From NCBI GenBank assembly GCA_963764315.1, contig CAVXSB010000006.1, positions 62,001 through 126,000 on the forward strand: a DNA stretch of 64,000 nt, given 5' to 3'. Below are positions 53,839 through 60,788 of this stretch, in pieces. The notes beneath the pieces were generated by a model. It was not told where the DNA came from. It made no database searches and was given only the letters and a program-made list of their open reading frames with translations. Position 1 is the first letter of the stretch, and each line of letters begins with the position of its first letter. Made by a program: the position numbers and the translations under genes. The stretch comes from DATLWN01 sp963764315 (GTDB lineage Bacteria; Pseudomonadota; Zetaproteobacteria; Mariprofundales; Mariprofundaceae).

Positions 53839-54975
53839 ATGGTCTCCGTGCGATCCCTGCATCATATCCGGCTGTTCTATGCGGCGTATTTTGCGGCCAT
53901 GGGGCTGGTGCTGCCGTATTTTCCGGTCTACCTGGCCCATCGCGGCCTGGATGTCGGCATGGTCGGCGTGTTCACGGGCCTGTTGGCGCTGTCCAGGATG
54001 ATCTCCCCGCCGATCGTCGGCGGCATGCTGGATCGCCGCCGTGCCGGCGATACGCGCGCCTTCATCGCCATCGCCTCCGCCATCGCGGCCCTGCTGGCCC
54101 TGGGCTTTCCATGGGCAGTGAGCCGTGAATGGCTGGCCCTGCTGACGCTGGGTTTCGGCTTCCTGTGGGCGGCGGCCCTGCCACTGACCGACGGCATCTC
54201 GGTGACCGTGGCCGAATCAGCCCTGGCTGCCTATGGGCATCTGCGGCTGTGGGGGTCGGTCGGCTTCGTGCTGGCCTCGCTGGCCGGCGGTATCTGGCTG
54301 GTCGATGCCCGCATCGATGCCTTTCCATGGCTGCTGGCGTTGATGCTGGCGATCGCCGCGGCCTCGGCCAGCGGATTTCCGCGCGGGACGGAGCGGCTGC
54401 ATGCCGCCAGTACCGGCCGGCAGAGGGTGGCGCCCGCCTTTGGATTGCTGCTCGGTATCGGCTTTGCGATGCAGCTGTCCCATGGCGCGTACTACGGCTT
54501 GTACAGCCTGTATCTGTTGCATGCGGGCTATACGGGGGCACAGGTCGGCGCCCTGTGGGTGCTGGGCGTGCTGGCGGAGATCGCACTGATGTGGCGCTAC
54601 TCCGGGGCCATCGAGCGCATGGCGCCGGTGCCGGTGATCATCATCTGCCTGCTGCTGGCGGCCTTGCGCTGGCTGGGCATCGGCCTGACCACGGCCTGGC
54701 CGGCGTTGGCGCTGCTGCAACTGTTGCATGCGGCCAGCTTCGCCGCCTTCCACATGTCGGCGGTGACCTGGGTGCGCCGACTGGTTCCGGCCGGGCGCTA
54801 CGCCTCGGCCCAGGGCTGGTACTCGGCGACGGGCTTTGGCCTGGGCTCGACCATCGGCATCATGGGCTCTGCCTGGATCGCCGGGCAATGGGGCTATCCC
54901 GCCGCCTTCATGGCTTGTGCCAGCGTGGCCCTGGGCGGTGCGGTGCTGATGTGGAGGGTGCCGTGGCGGATGTGA
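53839..54975 (+). CDS. MFS transporter (HcaT/LacY-like subgroup)
   Basis: This is a 378-residue, roughly 12-helix major-facilitator protein: 'LPYFPVYLAHRGLDVGMVGVF', 'ISPPIVGGMLDRR' (loop 2-3 signature), 'AYGHLRLWGSVGFVLASLAGG' and 'PAGRYASAQGWYSATGFGLGSTIG'. These motifs match the 3-phenylpropionate/nucleoside-proton symporter-like subgroup; the substrate is unknown. It is divergent from the HDOD gene. Its stop overlaps the ATP-grasp ATG (TGATG), so the transporter and enzyme are made together, suggesting import or export of that enzyme's substrate or product. Confidence 0.85.
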   Translation: MVSVRSLHHIRLFYAAYFAAMGLVLPYFPVYLAHRGLDVGMVGVFTGLLALSRMISPPIVGGMLDRRRAGDTRAFIAIASAIAALLALGFPWAVSREWLALLTLGFGFLWAAALPLTDGISVTVAESALAAYGHLRLWGSVGFVLASLAGGIWLVDARIDAFPWLLALMLAIAAASASGFPRGTERLHAASTGRQRVAPAFGLLLGIGFAMQLSHGAYYGLYSLYLLHAGYTGAQVGALWVLGVLAEIALMWRYSGAIERMAPVPVIIICLLLAALRWLGIGLTTAWPALALLQLLHAASFAAFHMSAVTWVRRLVPAGRYASAQGWYSATGFGLGSTIGIMGSAWIAGQWGYPAAFMACASVALGGAVLMWRVPWRM

Positions 54976-56165
54976 TGCCGTTCGTGATCCACGATCTGCA
55001 GGACTCGCAGATGTTCGCCCTGGCGCAGGCTGCAGGCCGCGCCGGCTTTCCCGTCGTCGGCAGCAGCTGGCCGGTGGAGCCGTGGACCCGACGCAGCCGC
55101 TACATCCGCCAGGTGGTGTCCATGCCCTGCCTGGGCGAGAATCTATCCGGCGTCTATGCCCTGCGGTGGCGGGATGCGGGGCTGTCGGGGGTCTGGTTGC
55201 CGGCCGTCGACGATACGGCGGCGTTCACCGCCCGCTATGCGCCGATGCTGAACAAACTCGGCATGCGCTTCCTGGTGGCCGGGACCGAGGCGCAGCAGCA
55301 GGCCAATGTCGTGCACACCCTGCCTGCCGACTGCGGCCTGGCCATCCCCTGGATGCGGAAGCTGTCGGGGGAGGAGCTGATGCATGCGGCCGATACCCTG
55401 GCCTATCCGGTGATCGCCAAATCCAGACGCAACGCCTATCAGCGGCTCGACGATGCGGAGCAGGTCCGGCGCCATGCCGGGCAGATGGCCGCCGAGGTCG
55501 GGCCGGAGTATGTGCATCGCATCCAGCAGTACATCGAAGGTCCGATCGAACGCATGGCCTCGGCCATGCTGCTGTTCGATGCCAATGGGCGACCTGTGCG
55601 CGGCTTTACCGGCCGCCGGCTGCGCGTCAGCGATACCCGCTTCGGGCCGTTCGGCGAAACGACGGCGGCGCGCGCCGAATGGATCCCGGATCTGTATGCG
55701 GGAGCGAGAAATCTACTGCAAGGCATCGGCTGGCAGGGATTCGCCGAGGTCGAGTGCAAGCAGGGAGAGGACGGGCGCTGGTACGTGATGGAGATCAACC
55801 CCCGCACCTCGGGCTGGCTCTGCCTGGCCGAGGCCGACGGTGCCGGCTTTCTGCAGGCCTACCACCGGCTATGCACCGACGATCTCGTGCTGGAGGAGGC
55901 CTGTCTGCAGCGCTCGCGTACCGCCTACCGGCGCCTGATCGCCACCTGTTATCACGAGCCGGACTGGGCCGGCTGCACCTCACCCAGGCAGGGGCGCTGG
56001 CGTACACTGGGCCGCACCCTGGCGGCGATTCGCGCCGGCCGCAGGCAGCCGATGCAATTTGGGGCCTGGGACAGCCGGGATCTGCGGGCGAGCCTGGCGT
56101 TGCTCCGGCGCAGCATCCAGCGCACGCGGCAGGCCTCACGCATCCGCCGTCAGCAGGGTCTTTAG
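54975..56165 (+). CDS. ATP-grasp carboxylate-amine ligase-like protein
   Basis: This is a 396-residue protein of the ATP-grasp superfamily (carbamoyl-phosphate-synthase-like or D-Ala-ligase-like). An N-terminal Rossmann-like domain (about 1-110) precedes the ATP-binding region with 'LAYPVIAKSRRNAYQRLDD' (Lys), 'VHRIQQYIEGPIERMASAML' (family EE/E position) and the metal-binding 'RWYVMEINPRTSGW' (E-x-N). Its target acid and amine are unknown. The ATG at 54975 overlaps the MFS stop; GTG 54963 is an alternative. The 3' end overlaps the convergent HprK-like gene by 30 nt. Related ATP-grasp ligases occur in peptide-modification and polysaccharide clusters. Confidence 0.75.
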   Translation: MPFVIHDLQDSQMFALAQAAGRAGFPVVGSSWPVEPWTRRSRYIRQVVSMPCLGENLSGVYALRWRDAGLSGVWLPAVDDTAAFTARYAPMLNKLGMRFLVAGTEAQQQANVVHTLPADCGLAIPWMRKLSGEELMHAADTLAYPVIAKSRRNAYQRLDDAEQVRRHAGQMAAEVGPEYVHRIQQYIEGPIERMASAMLLFDANGRPVRGFTGRRLRVSDTRFGPFGETTAARAEWIPDLYAGARNLLQGIGWQGFAEVECKQGEDGRWYVMEINPRTSGWLCLAEADGAGFLQAYHRLCTDDLVLEEACLQRSRTAYRRLIATCYHEPDWAGCTSPRQGRWRTLGRTLAAIRAGRRQPMQFGAWDSRDLRASLALLRRSIQRTRQASRIRRQQGL

Positions 56166-56987
56166 CGCCTGCCAGGCGGCGCGGGCATCGGAGAAGGACA
56201 GACGGCAGAAGCGCGTGGTGGCCGGCAGGCGGGCATTGAGCTCGCGCAGCATGGCCGCCGGGCTCAGCTGGTGATGCAGGTGACGCGGTAGCTCCATCAG
56301 GGCCTCGCCGCGGCGTATCGGCACGATCTCAGCGTCCGGGGCATCGCGGCGGTAATGCGGCAGTGCCACGATGGCGACATCGGCGGGCGTGTGGCGGACA
56401 TGGGCCGGCAGCCACAGCAGGTTCCGGATGGTTTTTCCGTGCCGGTCGGGGAAGCGGAACATGGCCTTGGCGAGCCTGCCTGTTGCCAGCATCTCGGCAT
56501 GGCGGAAGGCTGGGTGGCGCAGCTTTCCCCATTGCAGCGGGCGCGGGAACGGCAGCACGTATCCGTCGGTGGAAAGCAGGGCGAATTCGTCGGAAAGGTA
56601 GGCGGCGCTGTCGAGCACGGCGGCGGTGACAAGGCTGCTCTTGCCGGAGCCGGAGTCGGCGGGGAGCAGGCACGCCTTCGACCCGACGGCGACGCTGCCT
56701 GCATGCAGCGAGAGCACCCCGGGGGCCATGGCTGCCAAGAGCTGCCGGTACAGATGTACCTCGAAGCCGGCGACGATTTCGCCGGCATCCACGCCCTGCC
56801 ACAGGATTTCGTCATGAAAGCCGAGGCGGATTTTCCCGTCGTGCGGACGGATCCAGAAGTGCAGCACTGGGACCTCTGTGCAGTCGCCATACAGCCGGCA
56901 CAGGGGTTCGAGCATGGCGCTGCAGGCGGGGAGTGCGGAATCGACGGCGACGACCACCCCGCCCACCCGGAAGACCCGGCGCCACAT
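56136..56987 (-). CDS. HprK-related kinase-like protein
   Basis: This is a 283-residue protein with the HPr-kinase C-terminal fold: a capture motif before the P-loop ('VLSLHAGSVAVGSKACLLPA') and P-loop 'ADSGSGKSS' (Lys116), then 'AYLSDEFALL' (Walker B-like SDE) and 'PFPRPLQWGKLRHP'. Unlike true HprK it lacks the N-terminal half, and no HPr is nearby. Such HprK-related proteins typically travel with PqqD-like proteins in peptide- or exopolysaccharide-linked cassettes ('HPr-rel' systems as I recall). Its phosphorylation target is unknown. It starts 2 nt after the PqqD-like gene. Confidence 0.78.
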   Translation of the reverse strand: MWRRVFRVGGVVVAVDSALPACSAMLEPLCRLYGDCTEVPVLHFWIRPHDGKIRLGFHDEILWQGVDAGEIVAGFEVHLYRQLLAAMAPGVLSLHAGSVAVGSKACLLPADSGSGKSSLVTAAVLDSAAYLSDEFALLSTDGYVLPFPRPLQWGKLRHPAFRHAEMLATGRLAKAMFRFPDRHGKTIRNLLWLPAHVRHTPADVAIVALPHYRRDAPDAEIVPIRRGEALMELPRHLHHQLSPAAMLRELNARLPATTRFCRLSFSDARAAWQALKTLLTADA

Positions 56988-56989
56988 GC

Positions 56990-57283
56990 TCAGCCCCCGA
57001 TCAGACCGTAGGCGGCGAACTCCTCCAGGATGGCCTGCGTGTCGGCCTGCACCCGCTCGGCGTCGACCTCCATGTTGTCGAGGATAATGGCGGCGATATC
57101 GGCGCTGGTGCGCGTGCCGTCACACAGCTCCAGGATGGTGGCGGCGACGATGTTCAGGGAATAGTTGGAACCGTTCCCGGCATCGACGTAGATGACCTCG
57201 TTCATGCCCTCCAGCTCCTCGCCGGTCAGCTCCGGCTTCTTGCGCGGCCGTTCCGGCACTTCGACATCAAGCAGGTTCTTCAA
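56990..57283 (-). CDS. PqqD-like peptide-binding protein
   Basis: This is a 97-residue protein whose C-terminal about 65 residues match the PqqD/RRE winged-helix fold: 'YVDAGNGSNYSLNIVAATIL' (expected 'E...YxLN..A..IL' pattern), 'LCDGTRTSADIAAIIL' and 'VQADTQAILEEFAAYGLI'. PqqD proteins bind the leader of a substrate peptide and hand it to a radical SAM enzyme. The gene overlaps the end of the radical SAM gene by 17 nt and precedes the HprK-like gene, all on one transcript. Confidence 0.83.
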   Translation of the reverse strand: MKNLLDVEVPERPRKKPELTGEELEGMNEVIYVDAGNGSNYSLNIVAATILELCDGTRTSADIAAIILDNMEVDAERVQADTQAILEEFAAYGLIGG

Positions 57284-58397
57284 GGCATTCGGCCCCCAGC
57301 GCGTAGACGTGCATCTGACAGTCCAGGCAGCTTAGGCTGCTGCGGCAAAACGTCCAGCGCTCCGCCGACGGTATGGCCGGCCGGCGTTCCTCCAGTCCTC
57401 TGACGATGGCGTCCAGTGTGTGGGCGCGGATGTCGCCGAGCGGGGTCTGTCGGGCGAAGATGCAGGGGTAGACGTGGCCATCGGCGGCGACGCACAGCTT
57501 GCCCTGGGCATCCGCCCCTGCCGGCATATGCCCGCCGGCATATTGCTGTTGCAGGCGCGGGCTTTCCCTGCCACGCCCGGCCTGTTTGACCGTATCGAAG
57601 CGGATGCTTTCCCCGGTGAGTCCCAGCTCCCGCTGCAGGAAGTCCGGCATGCGGCCGGCTACGTCGAGGTTCTCGTCCATCAGGGCGACGCCGGCGCGGA
57701 TCTCCAGGCCCGCATCCCGGGCGCGGTGCATGGCGGCCAGGGTCTTGTGCCAGCTACCTCGTACGCGGGTGATGGTATCGTGAATCCCGGGCGTGTCGGC
57801 GTAGATCGAGAAGCACAGCCGCGGCGAGAAGGGCAGCAGCCTGGCGATCAGGGCATCATTCAGCAGCAGGCCGTTGGTGTAGATCTCGATGCCTGCGACA
57901 TCATGGGTACGGGCATGCGCCACCACCTCGACGAGCTGGGGATGGATCAGCGGATCGCCGCCGGTGAACTGCACGAACGGGCGGCCGAGCGCCATGGCCG
58001 CGTCGAGCACCGCGCAGACCTCATCGCGCGTCAGTGCCTCGGTGCGATCCGGGCTGGATTCGGCATAGCAATGGATGCAGCGCTCGTTGCAGCGCGCCGT
58101 CAGTTCGATGAACAGCATGCCCAGCGGCAACACGCTGGAGGCGAGGCCCCCATGCGCTTGCGCGCTGCACCGGTGCAGTCCGTGCAGCCAGGGGTGGGAG
58201 GATTCGAGCGCCTGCAGGCGCTGCAGATCGGCGGAACCGACATGCCCGCCCAGCAGGGCGTCGATGCTGTCGGCGAAGGCGCCCGTAACCCGGGCCAGGC
58301 CGCCCTGTCCCTGCAGCGTCATGCCGCCGGACTCGGGGATCACGAGAGTATGCGGCCTGCCGTCCCGGTAGAGCAGGCGCGGGGCTGCTACTGGCAC
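57267..58397 (-). CDS. Radical SAM/SPASM maturase-like enzyme
   Basis: This is a 376-residue enzyme. The CxxxCxxC cluster is C103-NER-C107-IH-C110 in 'LTARCNERCIHCYAE', followed by 'FTGGDPLIHPQLVE' (GGD/E-type SAM motif) and 'IEIYTNGLLL'. The C-terminal Cys-rich SPASM region (about 300-370: 'LCVAADGHVYPCIFA', 'FCRSSLSCLDCQMHV') binds extra Fe-S clusters, as in PqqE, anSME and sactipeptide maturases. The GTG start at 58397 overlaps the stop of the Cys-rich gene by 10 nt, so the two are translationally coupled. It probably modifies that protein. Confidence 0.87.
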   Translation of the reverse strand: MPVAAPRLLYRDGRPHTLVIPESGGMTLQGQGGLARVTGAFADSIDALLGGHVGSADLQRLQALESSHPWLHGLHRCSAQAHGGLASSVLPLGMLFIELTARCNERCIHCYAESSPDRTEALTRDEVCAVLDAAMALGRPFVQFTGGDPLIHPQLVEVVAHARTHDVAGIEIYTNGLLLNDALIARLLPFSPRLCFSIYADTPGIHDTITRVRGSWHKTLAAMHRARDAGLEIRAGVALMDENLDVAGRMPDFLQRELGLTGESIRFDTVKQAGRGRESPRLQQQYAGGHMPAGADAQGKLCVAADGHVYPCIFARQTPLGDIRAHTLDAIVRGLEERRPAIPSAERWTFCRSSLSCLDCQMHVYALGAECLEEPA

Positions 58398-58798
58398 ATC
58401 CAGAACTTTTCGTGCCCATGTCCGATTTCGGTGCAGGTGCAGGATCCGCAATTCGCCGTGTCCTTCTTGCACTGGCCATAGTTGCTGAATACCAGCTGGC
58501 GGCAGGCGCTGCAGTTGCCGAGCTGGCATTTCTTCTGGTTGCAGACGGTGGGGTTGTACTGGGGCGAGGAGGGCACGCAGGGGCAACAGGCCGAGCCGCC
58601 GGCGGAGACGACGATATGGCCGCCGCCGCAATCTTTCGTGCTGCCCTTGCCGCTCTTGCCGTCTTCGCCATCGTCGGCCAGGGCGATGCGCTGGCCGAGG
58701 ATCATGGCTCCGAGGATGGCCGGAGGCACGTAGCTGGCCAGCTTCAGCAGATGCCTGCGCGCCTGCTGTTCGGGGGAATGCTCCTGTTGTGGCTCCAT
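58388..58798 (-). CDS. Tat-signal cysteine-rich protein (candidate substrate of the radical SAM enzyme)
   Basis: This is a 136-residue protein of no family I can name. The N-terminus has a twin-arginine signal ('ARRHLLKLASYVPP', then a hydrophobic stretch and 'IALA-DD' cleavage near residue 42). The mature about 94 residues contain 13 Cys in close patterns: 'ACCPC', 'CNQKKC', 'CQLGNCSAC', 'CGSCTC' and a final 'FWMCQ'. A Tat signal implies folding, and perhaps modification or metal binding, before export. It is the first gene of an operon with the radical SAM, PqqD-like and HprK-like genes. The pattern recalls exported quinone-cofactor subunits, but I see no direct match to methylamine dehydrogenase light chain. 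Confidence 0.85.
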   Translation of the reverse strand: MEPQQEHSPEQQARRHLLKLASYVPPAILGAMILGQRIALADDGEDGKSGKGSTKDCGGGHIVVSAGGSACCPCVPSSPQYNPTVCNQKKCQLGNCSACRQLVFSNYGQCKKDTANCGSCTCTEIGHGHEKFWMCQ

Positions 58799-58909
58799 GA
58801 ACGCACCTCTTTGCTGGTGTCAAAACCAGCCCATAGCAAGGCTATCTTAAACCTTAAGGCACGCCAGCGACAAGCGCATGGGTCGGCATCTACTTGGCAG
58901 GGGAATGAA
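58799..58909. promoter_or_regulatory. Divergent promoter region of the peptide-modification cassette
   Basis: This is a 111-bp spacer between the Cys-rich gene (minus) and nucleotidyltransferase gene (plus). It contains the hairpin 58813-58830 (gctggt/accagc) in the minus-strand leader and an AT-rich patch 'ttaaaccttaa'. On the minus strand, TTGTCG-18 nt-TAAGAT is a possible promoter for the cassette. The ribosome site 'agggg' precedes the plus-strand ATG at 58910. Shared control of both sides is likely but unproven. Confidence 0.4.
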
Positions 58910-60028
58910 ATGGCGGATACACTGGTTCCCATGTCCTCGAGTCCTGCCGAATCCCGCCGCATGCTGTGCGCCATCCTCACCGGGTCGCAGGATTTCCCGT
59001 CCATACCTCCGGAGTGGATCGACGCTGCCCATGCCGAAGGGGTGCACGGGCTATTGTGGTCGCAGCTCGCCTCGCGACCCGATGTCGTGCTGCCGGAGGC
59101 GCTGATGCACGAGCATCGGGGCTGGATTCTGCGCATGCGCCATGCCACGGCCCAGATTCTCGGCGTCCTGGGCCGGGCCGGCATTCCCGCCATCTGCCTG
59201 CGGGGCCAGGCGCTGGCCGGACTGTATGGCGAGCGTGCGGGGCTCAGGCCTCAGAGCGACATCGATCTCTTGGTGGCCGAGGATCGCTTGCTTGCGGCCA
59301 AACAGGTGGTGTGGGATCTCGGCTTCCGCGCCGATGAGCTATACCGCCATCACTTCGTGCGCGGGGACGTGCAGATCGACTTCCATTTCGAGCCGCTGGG
59401 CATCGAGCGCATCGAAGCCTGGGCGCACCTGACGCCGCTCAGGACGGCCGACTTCTTCGATGCGGCAAGTCCGGGCGAGGTGGCCGGTGTCCCCGCCCTC
59501 GTCGTGGATGCGCGCGTGCTGCTGCCGTATCTCGCCTTCCATGCCATGAAGCATTCCTTCGAGCGCCTGATCTGGTTGTGCGATATCGCCGAGCTGGCCA
59601 GGCAGGTCGAGCAGCAGGGGCTATGGGCGGATGTTCAGCAGGGTATTCTCGACTACGGCCTGCAGCGGCCCTGCTACTTCGCCCTGGCCTATGTGCGGGC
59701 GCATCTCGCAGCGCCGGTTCCCGAGGCGGTGCTCACGGCCATCCGGCCGGCCATGGGCTGGGCGGAGCAGCGGCTGTTCGCGCGCCACATGCAGCACGAG
59801 GTGGTTCCTTTTCTGGCCGAACGCATGTTCGCGCGCATGATGCCGGATCTGCGCCATCGCCTGGCCTTCTGGAGCGAAACGATCTATCCGCGCTACGAGG
59901 TACGCCGGCAGATCGCCGAGACCGGATGCGTGAAGTGCAACTTCACCCGCAAGCGCCTGCGCCTGCTGCTTCGCGCCTTGCGCGGCATGTTCAGCGAGTC
60001 GTGGCGGATGCTGACGGTATCGCGCTGA
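58910..60028 (+). CDS. Nucleotidyltransferase family protein (NTP_transf_5-like)
   Basis: This is a 372-residue protein with the minimal nucleotidyltransferase signature: 'GLRPQSDIDLLV' (DxD) after 'LRGQALAGLYGERA', then 'DVQIDFHFEPLG' with the third Asp. The rest is helical ('LLPYLAFHAMKHSFERLIWLCDIAEL'; short form 'FHAMKHSFERLIWLCDIAEL'). This family often appears with PqqD-like and HprK-related genes in undefined cassettes; the substrate is unknown. It is divergent from the Cys-rich gene. The 3' end overlaps the convergent hydrolase by 38 nt. ATG 58931 is an alternative start. Confidence 0.8.
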   Translation: MADTLVPMSSSPAESRRMLCAILTGSQDFPSIPPEWIDAAHAEGVHGLLWSQLASRPDVVLPEALMHEHRGWILRMRHATAQILGVLGRAGIPAICLRGQALAGLYGERAGLRPQSDIDLLVAEDRLLAAKQVVWDLGFRADELYRHHFVRGDVQIDFHFEPLGIERIEAWAHLTPLRTADFFDAASPGEVAGVPALVVDARVLLPYLAFHAMKHSFERLIWLCDIAELARQVEQQGLWADVQQGILDYGLQRPCYFALAYVRAHLAAPVPEAVLTAIRPAMGWAEQRLFARHMQHEVVPFLAERMFARMMPDLRHRLAFWSETIYPRYEVRRQIAETGCVKCNFTRKRLRLLLRALRGMFSESWRMLTVSR

Positions 60029-60788
60029 GCAGGGCCTCCAGCTCATCCAGAATCAGAGGCAGGTGCCCGTTTAACCGGTGGTCGCCCCCTTTGACCAGGC
60101 GCAGGGTGCTGCCGAGGATACGCCGGTGCAGGTCCTCCGACTCGGCATGCGGCACGCTGGCGTCGGCGGTGCCGTGCACGAGACGGACCGGTAGCGGCAG
60201 GGCGATGGGCCCGGGCGCCGGTTCAGAGGCCAGCGCATCGTCGATCATGGCCTGCCCAATCCGATAGGGCTGCTGCAGGTCAGAATCGAAGAGCTCGACG
60301 AAGCCTCGTTGTTGCAGCTGCAGTTGGGCCGATGCGTCTTGCGCCAGGGGATTGCGGGAGATGAAGTGGCATGCCGGGGCGATGAGCAACATGCCTTGTA
60401 CCGGCAACATTCCGGACTGGGCGATGCGCAGCGCCACCAGGGCGCCGAGGCTGGAACCGATGAGGATGACACTGCCCGGGCCGATGCTGGCGATGACATC
60501 GCCGAGGTCCCGCGCCGCCTCGGAGACTCGAAACTCCTCGAAATCTCCTTCCGAGTGGCCATGCCCCAGGTGGTCCAGGCGCAGGCAGCCGAGTCCGCGC
60601 TTTGCCGCGAAGCGGGCGATGGCCTCGGCCTTGGACCCCTGATGCTGGGAGCGGAAGCCATGGACGAACACCAGCAGCGGGTCGCCCCCGTCAAGCCGGC
60701 GCCCGCGCAGGCATAATCCGTCGGCGCGCACATGCGTATATTCGCTCCCGGTCAGCGGATCAGGCCTCTGCGGCATGAGCGGTTTCAT
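59991..60788 (-). CDS. Alpha/beta hydrolase
   Basis: This is a 265-residue (261 from ATG 60776) alpha/beta-hydrolase-fold protein: 'VFVHGFRSQHQGSKAEAIARF' (oxyanion HG), 'LDHLGHGHSEGDFEEF', nucleophile elbow 'LIGSSLGALVAL' (GxSxG, first Ser), 'RLVHGTADASVP' (Asp) and 'KGGDHRL' (His). The pattern resembles YqiA/esterase-like or BEM46-type proteins; the substrate is unknown. The start overlaps the glutamate dehydrogenase stop, so it is coupled to it. Confidence 0.85.
   Translation of the reverse strand: MKPLMPQRPDPLTGSEYTHVRADGLCLRGRRLDGGDPLLVFVHGFRSQHQGSKAEAIARFAAKRGLGCLRLDHLGHGHSEGDFEEFRVSEAARDLGDVIASIGPGSVILIGSSLGALVALRIAQSGMLPVQGMLLIAPACHFISRNPLAQDASAQLQLQQRGFVELFDSDLQQPYRIGQAMIDDALASEPAPGPIALPLPVRLVHGTADASVPHAESEDLHRRILGSTLRLVKGGDHRLNGHLPLILDELEALLSAIPSASATTR

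Noticed and set aside
56136..58397. Lasso-peptide or PQQ biosynthesis cluster
   Set aside because: No asparagine-synthetase-like cyclase, transglutaminase-like protease, pqqA-sized peptide, pqqB or pqqC is visible.
58388..58798. Cys-rich protein as methylamine dehydrogenase light chain (TTQ subunit)
   Set aside because: That subunit needs two conserved Trp; only one Trp is present, and no heavy chain or mauD/E/G genes are nearby.
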